NCBI GenBank assembly: GCA_947095535.1
Contig: OX352774.1
Location: forward strand, 267,875,843 to 267,939,842
Length of the DNA: 64,000 nt
Source of the DNA: Poecilobothrus nobilitatus
Lineage: Eukaryota; Arthropoda; Insecta; Diptera; Dolichopodidae
Reading direction: 5' to 3'
How positions within the stretch are numbered: the stretch's first letter is position 1; each line of letters starts with the position of its first letter. The notes under the pieces were generated by a model, which saw nothing but the letters and a program-made list of their open reading frames with translations, was not told the DNA's origin and searched no databases. The position numbers and the translations under genes are program-made. Positions 55,001-64,000 of the stretch are shown here, one piece after another.

Positions 55001-56627
55001 TAGTATTCTTAGCATGATTTTTCTATCAATTGAGTCAAACTATTTTCTATCTTAGGTCAAAAAATACTAGTGCTACTTTTTTTCCTTTGCTAACTGTGTT
55101 CTGGACATAAGATATGACATCAAACAATGCGGTGCAAGTGTTCGAATTTTTCGTAAATCCATATTGTATTTTGCTTATTAACATATTGTCTTGAAGATAT
55201 TGAGTAAGTTGATTATTAACATAAGTTTCAATTACTTTGCTGAATACTGAGGAGATAGAAATCGGTCTGAAGTTGTTTGGGTTGTTTTTTTTGCCAGATT
55301 TTTTATAAATTGGGACGATTTTATTAATTTTTAGTAAGCTCGGAAAATTATTTTGATAAATTGACGTATTAATCAGTTTGGTTATTGGTTTTATTAACTC
55401 ATTTTCGCACGATTCGTGTACTGGTCGATGGATATTCATCTGACAAATTCAAAATAAATGCTGGTGTCCCACAGGAATCAGTTTTATCCCCAACTCTCTT
55501 CTTAATATTTATCAATGACCTACTCTCATTAACCTCCAATCCGATCCATAGTTCCGCAGACGACAGCACCCTTGTAGTTTCCTATGAGTTTCATAACCGC
55601 TGTAACATTAATCACCAGATTAATACAACAGCAAATAATTTCACTATTAGTGACTTAAATAATGATTTAGAAAAAATTCAAAAATGAGGTGAAGTCAACG
55701 AAGTTGAGTTCAATACCAAAAAAACACAACGCTGTCTGATCTCGCGGAAAATTGCCACTACTGTTCCTAACCTACTATTTCAGGGAGAAGTCTTGCAACA
55801 TTCAACGGATTTAAACATGCTGGGCATCGGGTTAAACCAAAAATTGACTTGGTCAAATCACATTTTTGGTATAGTTAAGGATGCAGCTAAATGTTTGGGT
55901 TTTTTGTATCGCTGCAAAACTTACTTCTCCGCATTTGATCTTCTCAATATCTATAAAACGTACATTAGGCCGAAAATGCAGTATAATGCACACATTTGTG
56001 CTGCAGGGCCTCAAACAGCACTGGGTTATTTAGATGTGCAAAACCGAGCTATTCGTTTGATCAACGACCCCAGTGTAACTTCAATGCTCACTCCAGCTAT
56101 CATCGCACAGTTGGGTCACTGACCTTGTTTTATAGGTAGGGATTAACACTTGTTTCAAAGAAATAAAACAATTAATGGCTACACTCGAAGTTTTCCAACG
56201 AGAAACAAGGAGGACAACAGATGCTCATCCCTACCATGTTGAGTTATCAAGAATGGCGAAATTCGTATGCGCACGTCCCGTTTGTGGAACCATATACCAT
56301 CGCATGTGTTCCCTAAAGTTGGTAATTCATATGTGTACGATTTACTTAAGTTTAAGAAGAACATTAACATCATTCTTCAAAATGTCCCTCGAAATTTTCT
56401 TACCCCCAATAATCCAAATTTCCCAATTCCAATTTCCCCAATTATCCTTCCCATATCCCTATCCCCAAAACCAAACTGTACATTTGTATTAAAGGTTCCA
56501 TCCTAAAGTTTGGTTTTAAAATGGGGGTGGTTTTGGTTGGTTAAAGTCCAACACTACCCTTAGGAAGCACGTGCAGTTCCTTTTGGTGACTTTCAAGATT
56601 TCCACCAACCCTCGTAAAAAAAAAAAA
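52045..56627 (+). mobile_element. Jockey-like non-LTR retrotransposon, 5'-truncated and split by a nested element
   Basis: Endonuclease pieces are NTRGLQTNFHAVDCHLSS (52055), LYETQVSN, IVLAGDFNIHNGDWL (52445) and LGNSDHCLVNTSF (52688). Reverse-transcriptase pieces are KSPGPDGITTMVLKNS (53160), a YRPIAITSVLSKV stretch, HDRQYGFRAPRSTGDL (53440), DVVAVDISKTFDRVWHD, KWIGDFLSN, then beyond the insertion IRVLVDGYSSDKFKINAG, PTLFLIFINDLL, a decayed SSADDSTLVVSY and NIYKTYIRPKMQYNAH. The tail TTTCCACCAACCCTCG plus poly(A) ends at 56627 and matches the relics at 166 and 5262. No ORF1 is seen. Stops occur throughout, so it is dead. Confidence 0.9.
53643..55405 (-). mobile_element. Second non-LTR retrotransposon nested in the Jockey-like element
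   Basis: The minus-strand reverse transcriptase runs from NELIKPITKLINTSIYQN (55395) through NFRPISISSVFSKVIETY, VALVFFDLR, a frameshift, VIQGSSLGPALFSCYVSS, the catalytic FMYADDLVVVY (54800-54770), VNVNKTKYMLV, and the C-terminal GNTFIKNINSLQIIQNKAI. The 3' side (53643-53745) is T-rich on the plus strand, consistent with a poly(A)-type tail. The 5' end is truncated inside the RT domain. Host reading frames DFLSN and TIRVLVDGY resume on either side. It resembles the relic at 61020-62820. Confidence 0.88.
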
Positions 56628-57600
56628 ATTAGTTTCTCTATTTCCGATTTAAGTCTAATTTTGTATGGTGGTTTTATAGTCTGAAAGCAAGCCTGTGAAA
56701 AATTTTTTCTGATGCTCTGGTAACCCGTTTGGACGCGAGAGCCGAACGAAGTTCACAAAATTTTTTTGTTGTCCTGCTTAAACGGTTTAATCAATTGATT
56801 TGAAAATTCGCAAAATTCTTGCTCTTTAGCTCACTAGGTTAATTTGGTTACGATCCATTAACCCGCTTCGACACCAGGGCTCAGTGAAGTTTTTTAATTT
56901 ATTTTGTTGTCGCGCTTAAACGGTTTGACCAATTGAGTTGAATATTCACAAAAGTGTAGGTCTTCACCACAGAACCTCACTGAGTTGATTTGGTTACCAT
57001 CCATTAACCCATTTCAGCACCAGGGCTTAATGAAGTTTTTTAATTTCTTTGTTGTCGCGCTTAAACGGTTTGATCAATTGAGTTAGAAATTTACAAATGT
57101 GTAGCGCTTCACCGCAGAAGCTCATTCAGTTGATTTGGTTACGATCCATTAACCCTTTTTGGCACCAGAGCCCAAATTTTATAATTTCTTTGTTGGTGCG
57201 CTTAAACGGTTTAACCAATTGAGTTAAAAATTTGCAAAAGTGTAGCTCTTCACCACAGAAGCTTACTGACCATTTGGTTACGATACATTAACCCATTTCA
57301 GCATTAGGCCTCAATGAAGTTTTTAATTTTTTTGTTGTCGCACTTAAACGGTTTGACCAATTGAAAATTGGCACAAGTATTGCACTTTAAAACAGATGCT
57401 CCTTCAATTAATTTTGCCGTGATACATTAACCCATTTCGGCATGATGGACTGACATAAAAACTTTTTGTTCTTAACTTATTTCTAATTTGGCAGCGTGAA
57501 TTTACGATTCTAAATAACGCCTCTAAATTTTTGTTAACGTTCGTTAACCCATTTCCGCACGAGTACCTATTAAAAATATTCTGCCCAATTTTTTGTATTG
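56628..57600 (+). repeat. Tandem array with a period of about 145 bp (array 1)
   Basis: Starts with a head TTTCCGATTTAAGTCTAATT / TTTTGTATGGTGGTTTTATA, then about six diverged units, each containing ATTAACCCGTTTCGGCACCA, TTTCTTTGTTGTCGCGCTTA, AACGGTTTGACCAATTGAGT and an AAAGTGTAGCTCTTCACCAC stretch. The AACCC marks lie near 56732, 56860, 57005, 57150, 57290, 57430 and 57546. Divergence rises to the right. Not coding. Confidence 0.88.
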
Positions 57601-57939
57601 TTATTACTATTAAAAAGATATTTCAAACACTCTTTACTTTTGTCTATATTGTTTTTAATATTCCATAAAAAGTTTTCAATATAAATTTCTAATATGTAAT
57701 AGTAATTAAAATAACCTTTTTAAGTATCTTTTGAATACTGTGTTTAAATTTTAACAACATAACATTTTCGGTCGTTATTAAAGAACAGAAATAATCTCCC
57801 CCATACAACAATCACATCATGCATTGAGGAATGCATTACCAACATGTAGTGTACCTACATAAGATGTGTGTGTATAATATATTTTCCAAAAAATATCATT
57901 GATATATGTACATACTATATGGTATAATGTGATTATGTT

Positions 57940-58510
57940 TAAAAATACTATAAACACAATCAATTAAATTAGAAAACATATTCACATTTCAGTACTTTAG
58001 TATTTAACCAAAAATGAGTTACGTTCGTAAAGAAGTTTGTTCGAAATTTGAAGAGTTGTAGGTGCTGTAACGGTGATGCTACATAAAAAAAAATTTCTAC
58101 ACCATTACTCTTTTAAGAGACCTATGCATGGGTAATATTTTATTGCTCTTTATTAAACAGTGCATGAGGTTTGCAAACAGGCAAACGGACAGAGTGAAAC
58201 TTTTCGGATTAAAATTTTTCAAAAATGTGCTTATAAGGATAACATGAAGTGTCATTACTTTATTACATTATTACGAAAAAAAAAGTATTACATTATGGTT
58301 TTTTATAATTGAAATGCGATTTTATGTTTCGGAATTAGCAAATAATATATTGCGAAAACTCACTTCGCCCGAATAGTATGCTCAATAGATTACTGATTCC
58401 TTTAAAAAATTTTTGTAAACGAATTGTCCCTAATTCTTCGCTCTGTTTATTCGATTTGCTAAAAAAAAATGAATTAAATGTAATTAAATGTAATAAAAAT
58501 TAAAATATTA
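57940..58510 (+). repeat. Dispersed repeat, partner of 9500-10010
   Basis: Carries the same three blocks in the same order as 9500-10010. The extra piece 58150-58425 contains GGCAAACGGACAGAGTGAAA, found inverted near 8230-8260. It looks like an unclassified element with internal insertions or deletions. Confidence 0.7.
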
Positions 58511-59454
58511 ATATATATATTAATATATATTAAAGCCTCTTGGGGATACCACTTCAAAAAAAACGCATCTATTTATTTACCCCAATAGTGGTGTGGAAAA
58601 AAGAAATTTACCATAGATACCATATCTAATTATGACAGAAATGTAACTATCAAATATATGAAATAATGGGTCTCATCGGAAATGTCAAAAAAATATATTT
58701 GATTTCGTCAAAATCGAAAAAATTAAATTGTCAATTTAGATTGTCGATACAATGCAACAGTAACACAATGTCTTAAGACGTTTTCGATCATAAATTATGC
58801 GATGCCCACCATTTCTGTAATTGCAATTAAAGTTGAAGTTTATAACAAATTAAAAATGAATAATAAATTTTTTTTTTTTTATATTCATCAAAAGTTGTCT
58901 ATATTTGTTCATCATTCAACAAAAAAAACTCAAAATAAGAAAGAATCGAAACGGGTGCAGAGAAAATTTTGAATGCTTAATTTGCTTGATATTTCAGTAT
59001 CGTGAAATTTTTTGTTTTAGAAATTTCAGATCATGAAACAATGTGTTGAACACATCGCAAAGGCATTTCCGATTAGGGGGAATGTGATCATTTAGAATTT
59101 TTATGCTTTTGAAGAAAAGTAATATTAAGAAAGATTTAAGAAAGAACTGAAAAGCTTTTTAACAAAAATTAAGTCAGACAGTAGTTAATTATTTGCACAT
59201 ATTATTATTTATTTATCTTTTAAATAATGTTTATAATTATTGTACAATGTTTAATTAACGTTTTATTTTCTTTTGTAATATTAAAATTAGTAAAAAAAAT
59301 TCTATAATTTGTTGGACTTAAATAATGCCTAACAACCCATTCTCTCCCGAAGATAGTAAAAATGAATATATTACAAAAATATTTTAGAAGTAGTTTATTA
59401 ATGCACTAATTAAGAGAAAAAAATATTAATAATTAAGACATTGTGTAAAAAATA
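58511..59454. other. AT-rich spacer near the piggyBac relic
   Basis: No supported gene. It may include the untranslated 3' part of the piggyBac-like element. No TTAA-flanked inverted end was recognised. Confidence 0.4.
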
Positions 59455-60400
59455 CCTACCAACGTTTTTTTTCCCCTGATACGGTAAGAGTTTACTAATT
59501 GATCATGCAGATCTATACCTCCTATTGCTTTTATTGTAGGATTCAAAAAGTTTGGGTTGGGGTACATCTGCTTTCTTCTTTTCTACCGATGACCATCGCT
59601 TAACTTTATCTAACGCGTCGATATAGTCAAAATTAGTAGCAATTGTTACTATAGAATTATCTTTACACCGAATGAATAGTATGTTGTTATTTATGTCGAA
59701 CTGGAATTCTTAGTAGCCTATATCATTTATCATCTATTGATAAATTGTGATGAAAAAACATCCATTGTTGAAACTTTACTTGTATCTTATTCATAAGCGG
59801 ACGTGGTTTTGCCATTTTATCGGTCTTATCAATTTTCGAGTTGTCAATCAAATGCAGAAAACCTTTTACTTCTTGCAAACGATTTCTGGAGATTGTATTT
59901 GCCACTAATATTATCCCAGTATCCTTGTCCAAACACCAATACATTGTTTTCCTAGCCACAAAGTGGTAACCACTAAACAGCAATATTCCAACAAATTTTT
60001 TCAAATTTGTCTAGTAAAACTAAAATTGTGCTGATTTTTTTGACTAGCATATAAAACGCTCTGTTCCACTATTAAATCCATAATATCTTCATCAAAAAGT
60101 TTCTCGAAAATTTTAACTTCCGAAAGTCCAAAAAATTCATTTTTCAGATTTTGCAAATTTGTAAGATACGATTGTGTATCTTTTATTTTCGTATTATAGG
60201 AGATGTTTTCGACTAGTTAACTTGTTTCTTTTGCGTAAATGAGAAAGAAGCCGATCAACTTAACTATGAAAGCTTTCCTCAAATCGAACTTCTATTTCAC
60301 CGGGTATATCATAAGGTAACTGGGTATTTTCAAGATTATCGATATCAATATCTTTCTCATCTGTTTGAACATCTGTTTCAGGTGGAATTAATTTAATTCT
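59455..60400 (-). pseudogene. piggyBac-like transposase relic
   Basis: On the minus strand: acidic N-terminal DEKDIDIDNLENTQLPYD (about 60365-60310), a broken middle, then FVGILLFSGYHFVARKTMYW (60000), SRNRLQEVKGFLHLIDNSK, KTDKMAKPRPLMNKI and FFHHNLSIDD (59740), where the first catalytic Asp region lies. After another broken stretch come VKRWSSVEKKKADVPQPKLF (59610-59550) and, frameshifted, AIGGIDLHDQLVNSYRIRGK (59530-59470). These are standard piggyBac transposase blocks (SRNRF.EI...LH..DN, NLSIDE, MGGVDLHDQ). Many stops, so it is inactive. Confidence 0.87.
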
Positions 60401-61019
60401 AATAATTATTAAAATAACTTGAACATTATCACAACTGCAGTTTTGTCATCTATTGCCGCATATAAGATTTCATAGCGTTTCCCATAAAAATTTTGTGTGC
60501 TTATTTGAGGAAAATTCAAACAAATTTAATTTTACATATCTTACCATTGTACCAAGTGAGTACACTATTCAATTGCACTTACACACAACAATATTTATAT
60601 ATATATACAACAATATATACAACAAATACAACAATACAACAACAATATTTATATATATATTTTTGATTTTATTTAATTTTCTATGATGTATTTATAAAAA
60701 ATAATAAAAATTTAAAAATATATTAATACTGTATTACATACTAAAAAATTACATACAAATTTTGAAGAAATTGGCAAAAAGGAATTTGTTTTTTTATTGT
60801 CAAAACTAGCAATGACAATTAGTGAAGAAGTGTTGAATTAAAACAAAACGTGGCGAAATATAAATAAATGTTTTATTTCATCTGTTTTATTGTAGTAAAA
60901 ATATAACTAAATAATATAAAATTTAAGAAAACAACATTATATTATACCTATGTACATATTAAAAAAAATTAATAGAAACAATTGAAAAAGAATATATTTT
61001 TTCCTTTTTATTATAATTT
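60401..61019. other. AT-rich spacer with (ACA)n microsatellite
   Basis: CAACAATATATACAACAA-type repeats at 60588-60650. Otherwise nothing recognised. The plus frame 60453-60686 ends in the microsatellite and is rejected. Confidence 0.45.
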
Positions 61020-62820
61020 CAAAAGAGCTAAATGCTCGTACAGAGTGTAACATGATACAATAATGTCGAATAATTTTTTTTCAACAACAGTGCAATACTT
61101 AATCCAATTGCAAATTGAAAATTAATTAATTTGAAGTTGTAATAGTGCTAATAGAATAAAAATTAATTACTCACAATTATTTTTAATATTTCTATTTATG
61201 AAGTATATGAAATCTAAATTAGTTTCATATTCATATTTCAGTCTAGAAGTATTCATTTGTTATTATAAATGTTGGTACATGTTCAATTTCTTTTAAAAGC
61301 AAAATTTTATGTTTATTATGGATTAATTTAGTAGCAGTTCTTTGCTTATATGCTACAGATTTTTTATGGGGTTTTATTTTGTAACATTTGTAATTGATTT
61401 ATATTCTTACCAAATGTATTTCATATCTTCTAACAGTCATATCTTCTATGAAACATACTATAATATGAAAGTCTCTTTAACTTTAGAGGTACCCTATTGT
61501 TGACCTAATATTGACAAATTTAAATATGTCAGCAAGTTGTCTGCCTTTACTAATTTGTAGATCTATTTACTGGTTCCAACTTAATTTGATATCTATTATA
61601 ACGCCCAGATATCTCTATTCCTCCACTTTATCAATATTACAATGGTTATATATATATTGCCAGTACTTTTAAAAATCACCACCTTTAAAAATTATATACT
61701 TTGTTTTATTTGAATGAATGTCAGTTTGTGTTTGAACAATTTTTGTCAGTTTGTGTTTGTTCATTCAACCAGTTATTAATATTAAATCAATATCTATGGG
61801 TTTTTGTAGTTTATGCAATGTATCTTCTTTATACACGATAACTAAATCATCAGCATACATGAATGTTTACCATGTATTTTAATGTTCCTTAGACTACTAA
61901 TATACCATGCAAACAGAGTTGGCCCTAACGAGCTACCCTGAATGACACCGTAATCCACATCTTGTTTTAAACTTCTTATTCCATCACCATCCACAAATTG
62001 AGTTTTATTTGTCAAGTAGCTTTGAAACCATTTATCATCTGTGTATTGATAAATGTCTCTATAATTTTAAAAGTTATTAATATCTTGACCATCATCTTCA
62101 TAAATTGGTAAAACTTTATTTGTTTTAACTATTTCGGGAATTCTACTTTTGGCATTTAAAAACGAAGTGTGAATAAAGGTGGTTAATATAAAGGTGGTTT
62201 TGTTATTTCACTTGTTTACGTCTTTTGCTTTAATAATCAAACTATTTAATTTCTCTTTTACTTTTTCATAATCAAATATTTTTATCAGCTGTTTCTTATC
62301 AACATTCATCGAGTTTTTTTCTAAATTTTTTATTTGTGAATTTTAAATTTTTAATTTCCAATATTAATCCAAGATGATCCGACATATCATATTCAAAAGG
62401 AGATATAACGATTTGATCTGTTGGATCATTATAGATGACGTGATCAAGACATGTATTAAATACAGGTCTAGTAGCTTGAGTGTGATAAAAAGAATAACCA
62501 TAAGATTTAACACTATTTTTGTTTCTTCTATTATTAGCATTTATTATTTATCAAATTTTTGATTCTGATTGCGAATTTTTGCGTATAAATAATTTGTCAT
62601 TTTTGACCTATAAGTCAATTATTTTATTTCTTTTCATATATCTAGCTTTTTTTTATAGACAGCCAAAATATGTTGTCAGATTCTCATTGAGATATATATG
62701 ATCACTTAGATTCTCATTGACAGGTAAACTATTATTATCGCTTATATCTTTATCACCTATGTCCTATTGTAGTCTTTGCTAGTCTTTTCTTCTGTATTAA
62801 CTTCATAAATCCATACAATC
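61020..62820 (-). pseudogene. Relic of the nested-type non-LTR retrotransposon (EN and RT)
   Basis: On the minus strand the endonuclease end TRPVFNTCLDHVIYNDPTD (62470-62415), then DMSDHLGLILEIKNLKF, is followed by broken RT pieces: a VVDYGVIQGSSLGP-like stretch at 61960-61920 and a YADDLVIVY-like catalytic stretch near 61850-61825, and the 3' part with GCTCGTACAGAGTGT reversed at 61030-61050 as at 53705-53725. It is the same family as 53643-55405 but older, with internal deletions. It adds the endonuclease part missing there. Confidence 0.78.
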
Positions 62821-62829
62821 TTCTTCTAA

Positions 62830-64000
62830 TATATAAGGAAGAAATTCTGTTTGTTTGTTTGTTTGGCACGGATTCACGTAAAAACCACCAGTCCGATTGC
62901 AACCAAATTTTGCAGGAACATTTCTACGACCCCGGAAGGAGTTATAGGCTATATCGCGTTTCGGTTCATTAACCCATTGCGGCCCGAGAGCGTTTTAAAG
63001 CGTTTTGGTTTTTTCGTTGTTCTGCCTAAACGGTTTGACCGATTGAGTTGAAAATTTGCACAAATGTTCTTCTCACCTTTAGGGGTGTAAGAAATTGGGG
63101 TGCAATATGTCGCCCGGGTTCGGCCCGGCGGGCTTCCAAAAAAATTTTTGTTTCCGATTTATGTCCAATTTTGTATGGTGGTTTTATGGTCTGAAAAAAA
63201 GCCTGCAACAAATTTTTATGAAGTTCAGGTAACCCGTTTGGGCACCAGAGCCAAACGAAGTTCATTAAATTTTTTTGTTATCCTGCTTAAAGGGTTTAAT
63301 CAATTGACTTGAAAATTCGCAAAAGTGTTATTCTTTAGCAGAAAACCTCACTATAATAATTTGGCTACGATCCATTAACCCGTTTCGGCACCAGGACTCA
63401 GTGAAATTTTTAATTTACATTGTTGTCGCGCTTAACCGCGGTTTCACCATTTGAGTTGAAAATTTACAAAAGTGTAACTCCTTACTACAGAAGCACACTC
63501 AGTTTATTTGGTTACGATTCATTAACCCGTTTCGGCACCAGGGCTCAATGAAGTTTTTCAATTTCTTTGTTGTCGCGCTTAAACGGTTTGACCAATTGAG
63601 TTGAAAGTTTACAAAAGTGTAGCTCTTTACTATAGAAGCTTCACAATTTAATTTTGCTGTGATTCATTAACCCGTTCCGGCACTAGGGCTCAATAATTTT
63701 TTTTCAATTTCTTTGTTGTCGCGCTTAAACGGTTATACAAATTGAGTTGAAAATTTACAAAAGTGTACCTCTTTGCCACAAGTACTGACTGAGTTCATTT
63801 GGTTACGATCCATTAACCCGTTTCGGCACCAGGACTCAATGAAGTTTTTCAATTTCTTTGTTGTCGCACTTAAACGGTTTTACCAATTGAGTTGAAAATT
63901 TACAAAAGTGTAGGTCTTTATAACAAAAGCTTTCTCAGTTGATTTGGTTACGATACATTAACCCATCAGGCTCCAGGCCAAGAAGTGTCTCATTTTTTGT
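62830..64000 (+). repeat. Tandem array with a period of about 146 bp (array 2), runs off the window
   Basis: An entry segment TCTGTTTGTTTGTTTGTTTG, then GGCACGGATTCACGTAAAAA and GTCCGATTGCAACCAAATTT, leads into the same head as array 1 (TTTCCGATTTATGTCCAATT, TTTTGTATGGTGGTTTTATG; 63150-63190). At least five units follow, with AACCC marks at 63377, 63524, 63669, 63815 and 63960 (steps 147, 145, 146, 145). Units are more alike than in array 1. Frames in it (62851-63312) are not genes. Confidence 0.9.

Noticed and set aside
56628..57600. CRISPR-like or satellite reading of the array
   Set aside because: Units are contiguous, about 145 bp long, without spacers, and sit in an animal genome.
62851..63312. 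Several overlapping frames near the right edge
   Set aside because: All are translations of the tandem-array unit on one strand or the other.

Overview
The window reads as AT-rich insect nuclear DNA, most likely from a fly (Diptera). The signs are small exons with GT-AG introns, long introns, abundant TATG/CATA microsatellites, and several animal transposon families. No bacterial, organellar or CRISPR-like content is visible. Most long open frames are chance AT-rich frames or transposon relics. The two host genes were recovered by reading spliced exons on the minus strand.

Host gene 1 (minus, 18900 to beyond the left edge) is a sarcoplasmic calcium-binding protein of the Scp1 type. Two different first coding exons (18849-18900 and 12225-12300) both end one base into an Asp codon and can join the same exon 2 (6365-6531), which carries the first EF-hand. 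A TATA-like box lies about 100 bases upstream of the nearer first exon, which suggests alternative promoters. The remaining EF-hand exons are not in the window.

Host gene 2 (minus, 51140-29826) is an almost complete kon-tiki/perdido gene, the insect CSPG4/NG2 proteoglycan. Fourteen exons join in frame into about 2,300 residues: two laminin-G domains, a cysteine-rich EGF-like piece, fifteen CSPG repeats, one transmembrane helix, and a cytoplasmic tail ending in the PDZ ligand QYWV. Only the signal-peptide exon was not found. Its 11.5-kb intron (39103-50623) holds a large imperfect inverted repeat, two fragments resembling Polinton-type DNA polymerase B, SINE copies, a 3,747-bp PIF/Harbinger transposon with TTA target duplications and two interleaved antisense genes, and a second decayed Harbinger copy.

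From 51.2 kb to the right edge the window is a transposon graveyard. A Jockey-like non-LTR element (plus strand, 52.0-56.6 kb) is split by a second, minus-strand non-LTR element. Two copies of an array with a period of about 146 bp follow (56.6-57.6 and 62.8-64.0 kb). Between them lie a decayed piggyBac transposase and another relic of the minus-strand retroelement. Relics of the same Jockey family also sit at 0.2-0.8 and 4.6-5.3 kb.

Three tRNA-headed SINE groups, four copies with exact target-site duplications, share a small ACATTTATGT hairpin near the 3' end. I found no convincing new defence or metabolic system. The most interesting items are the alternative Scp1 starts, the palindromic kon intron with PolB fragments, and the interleaved Harbinger genes.
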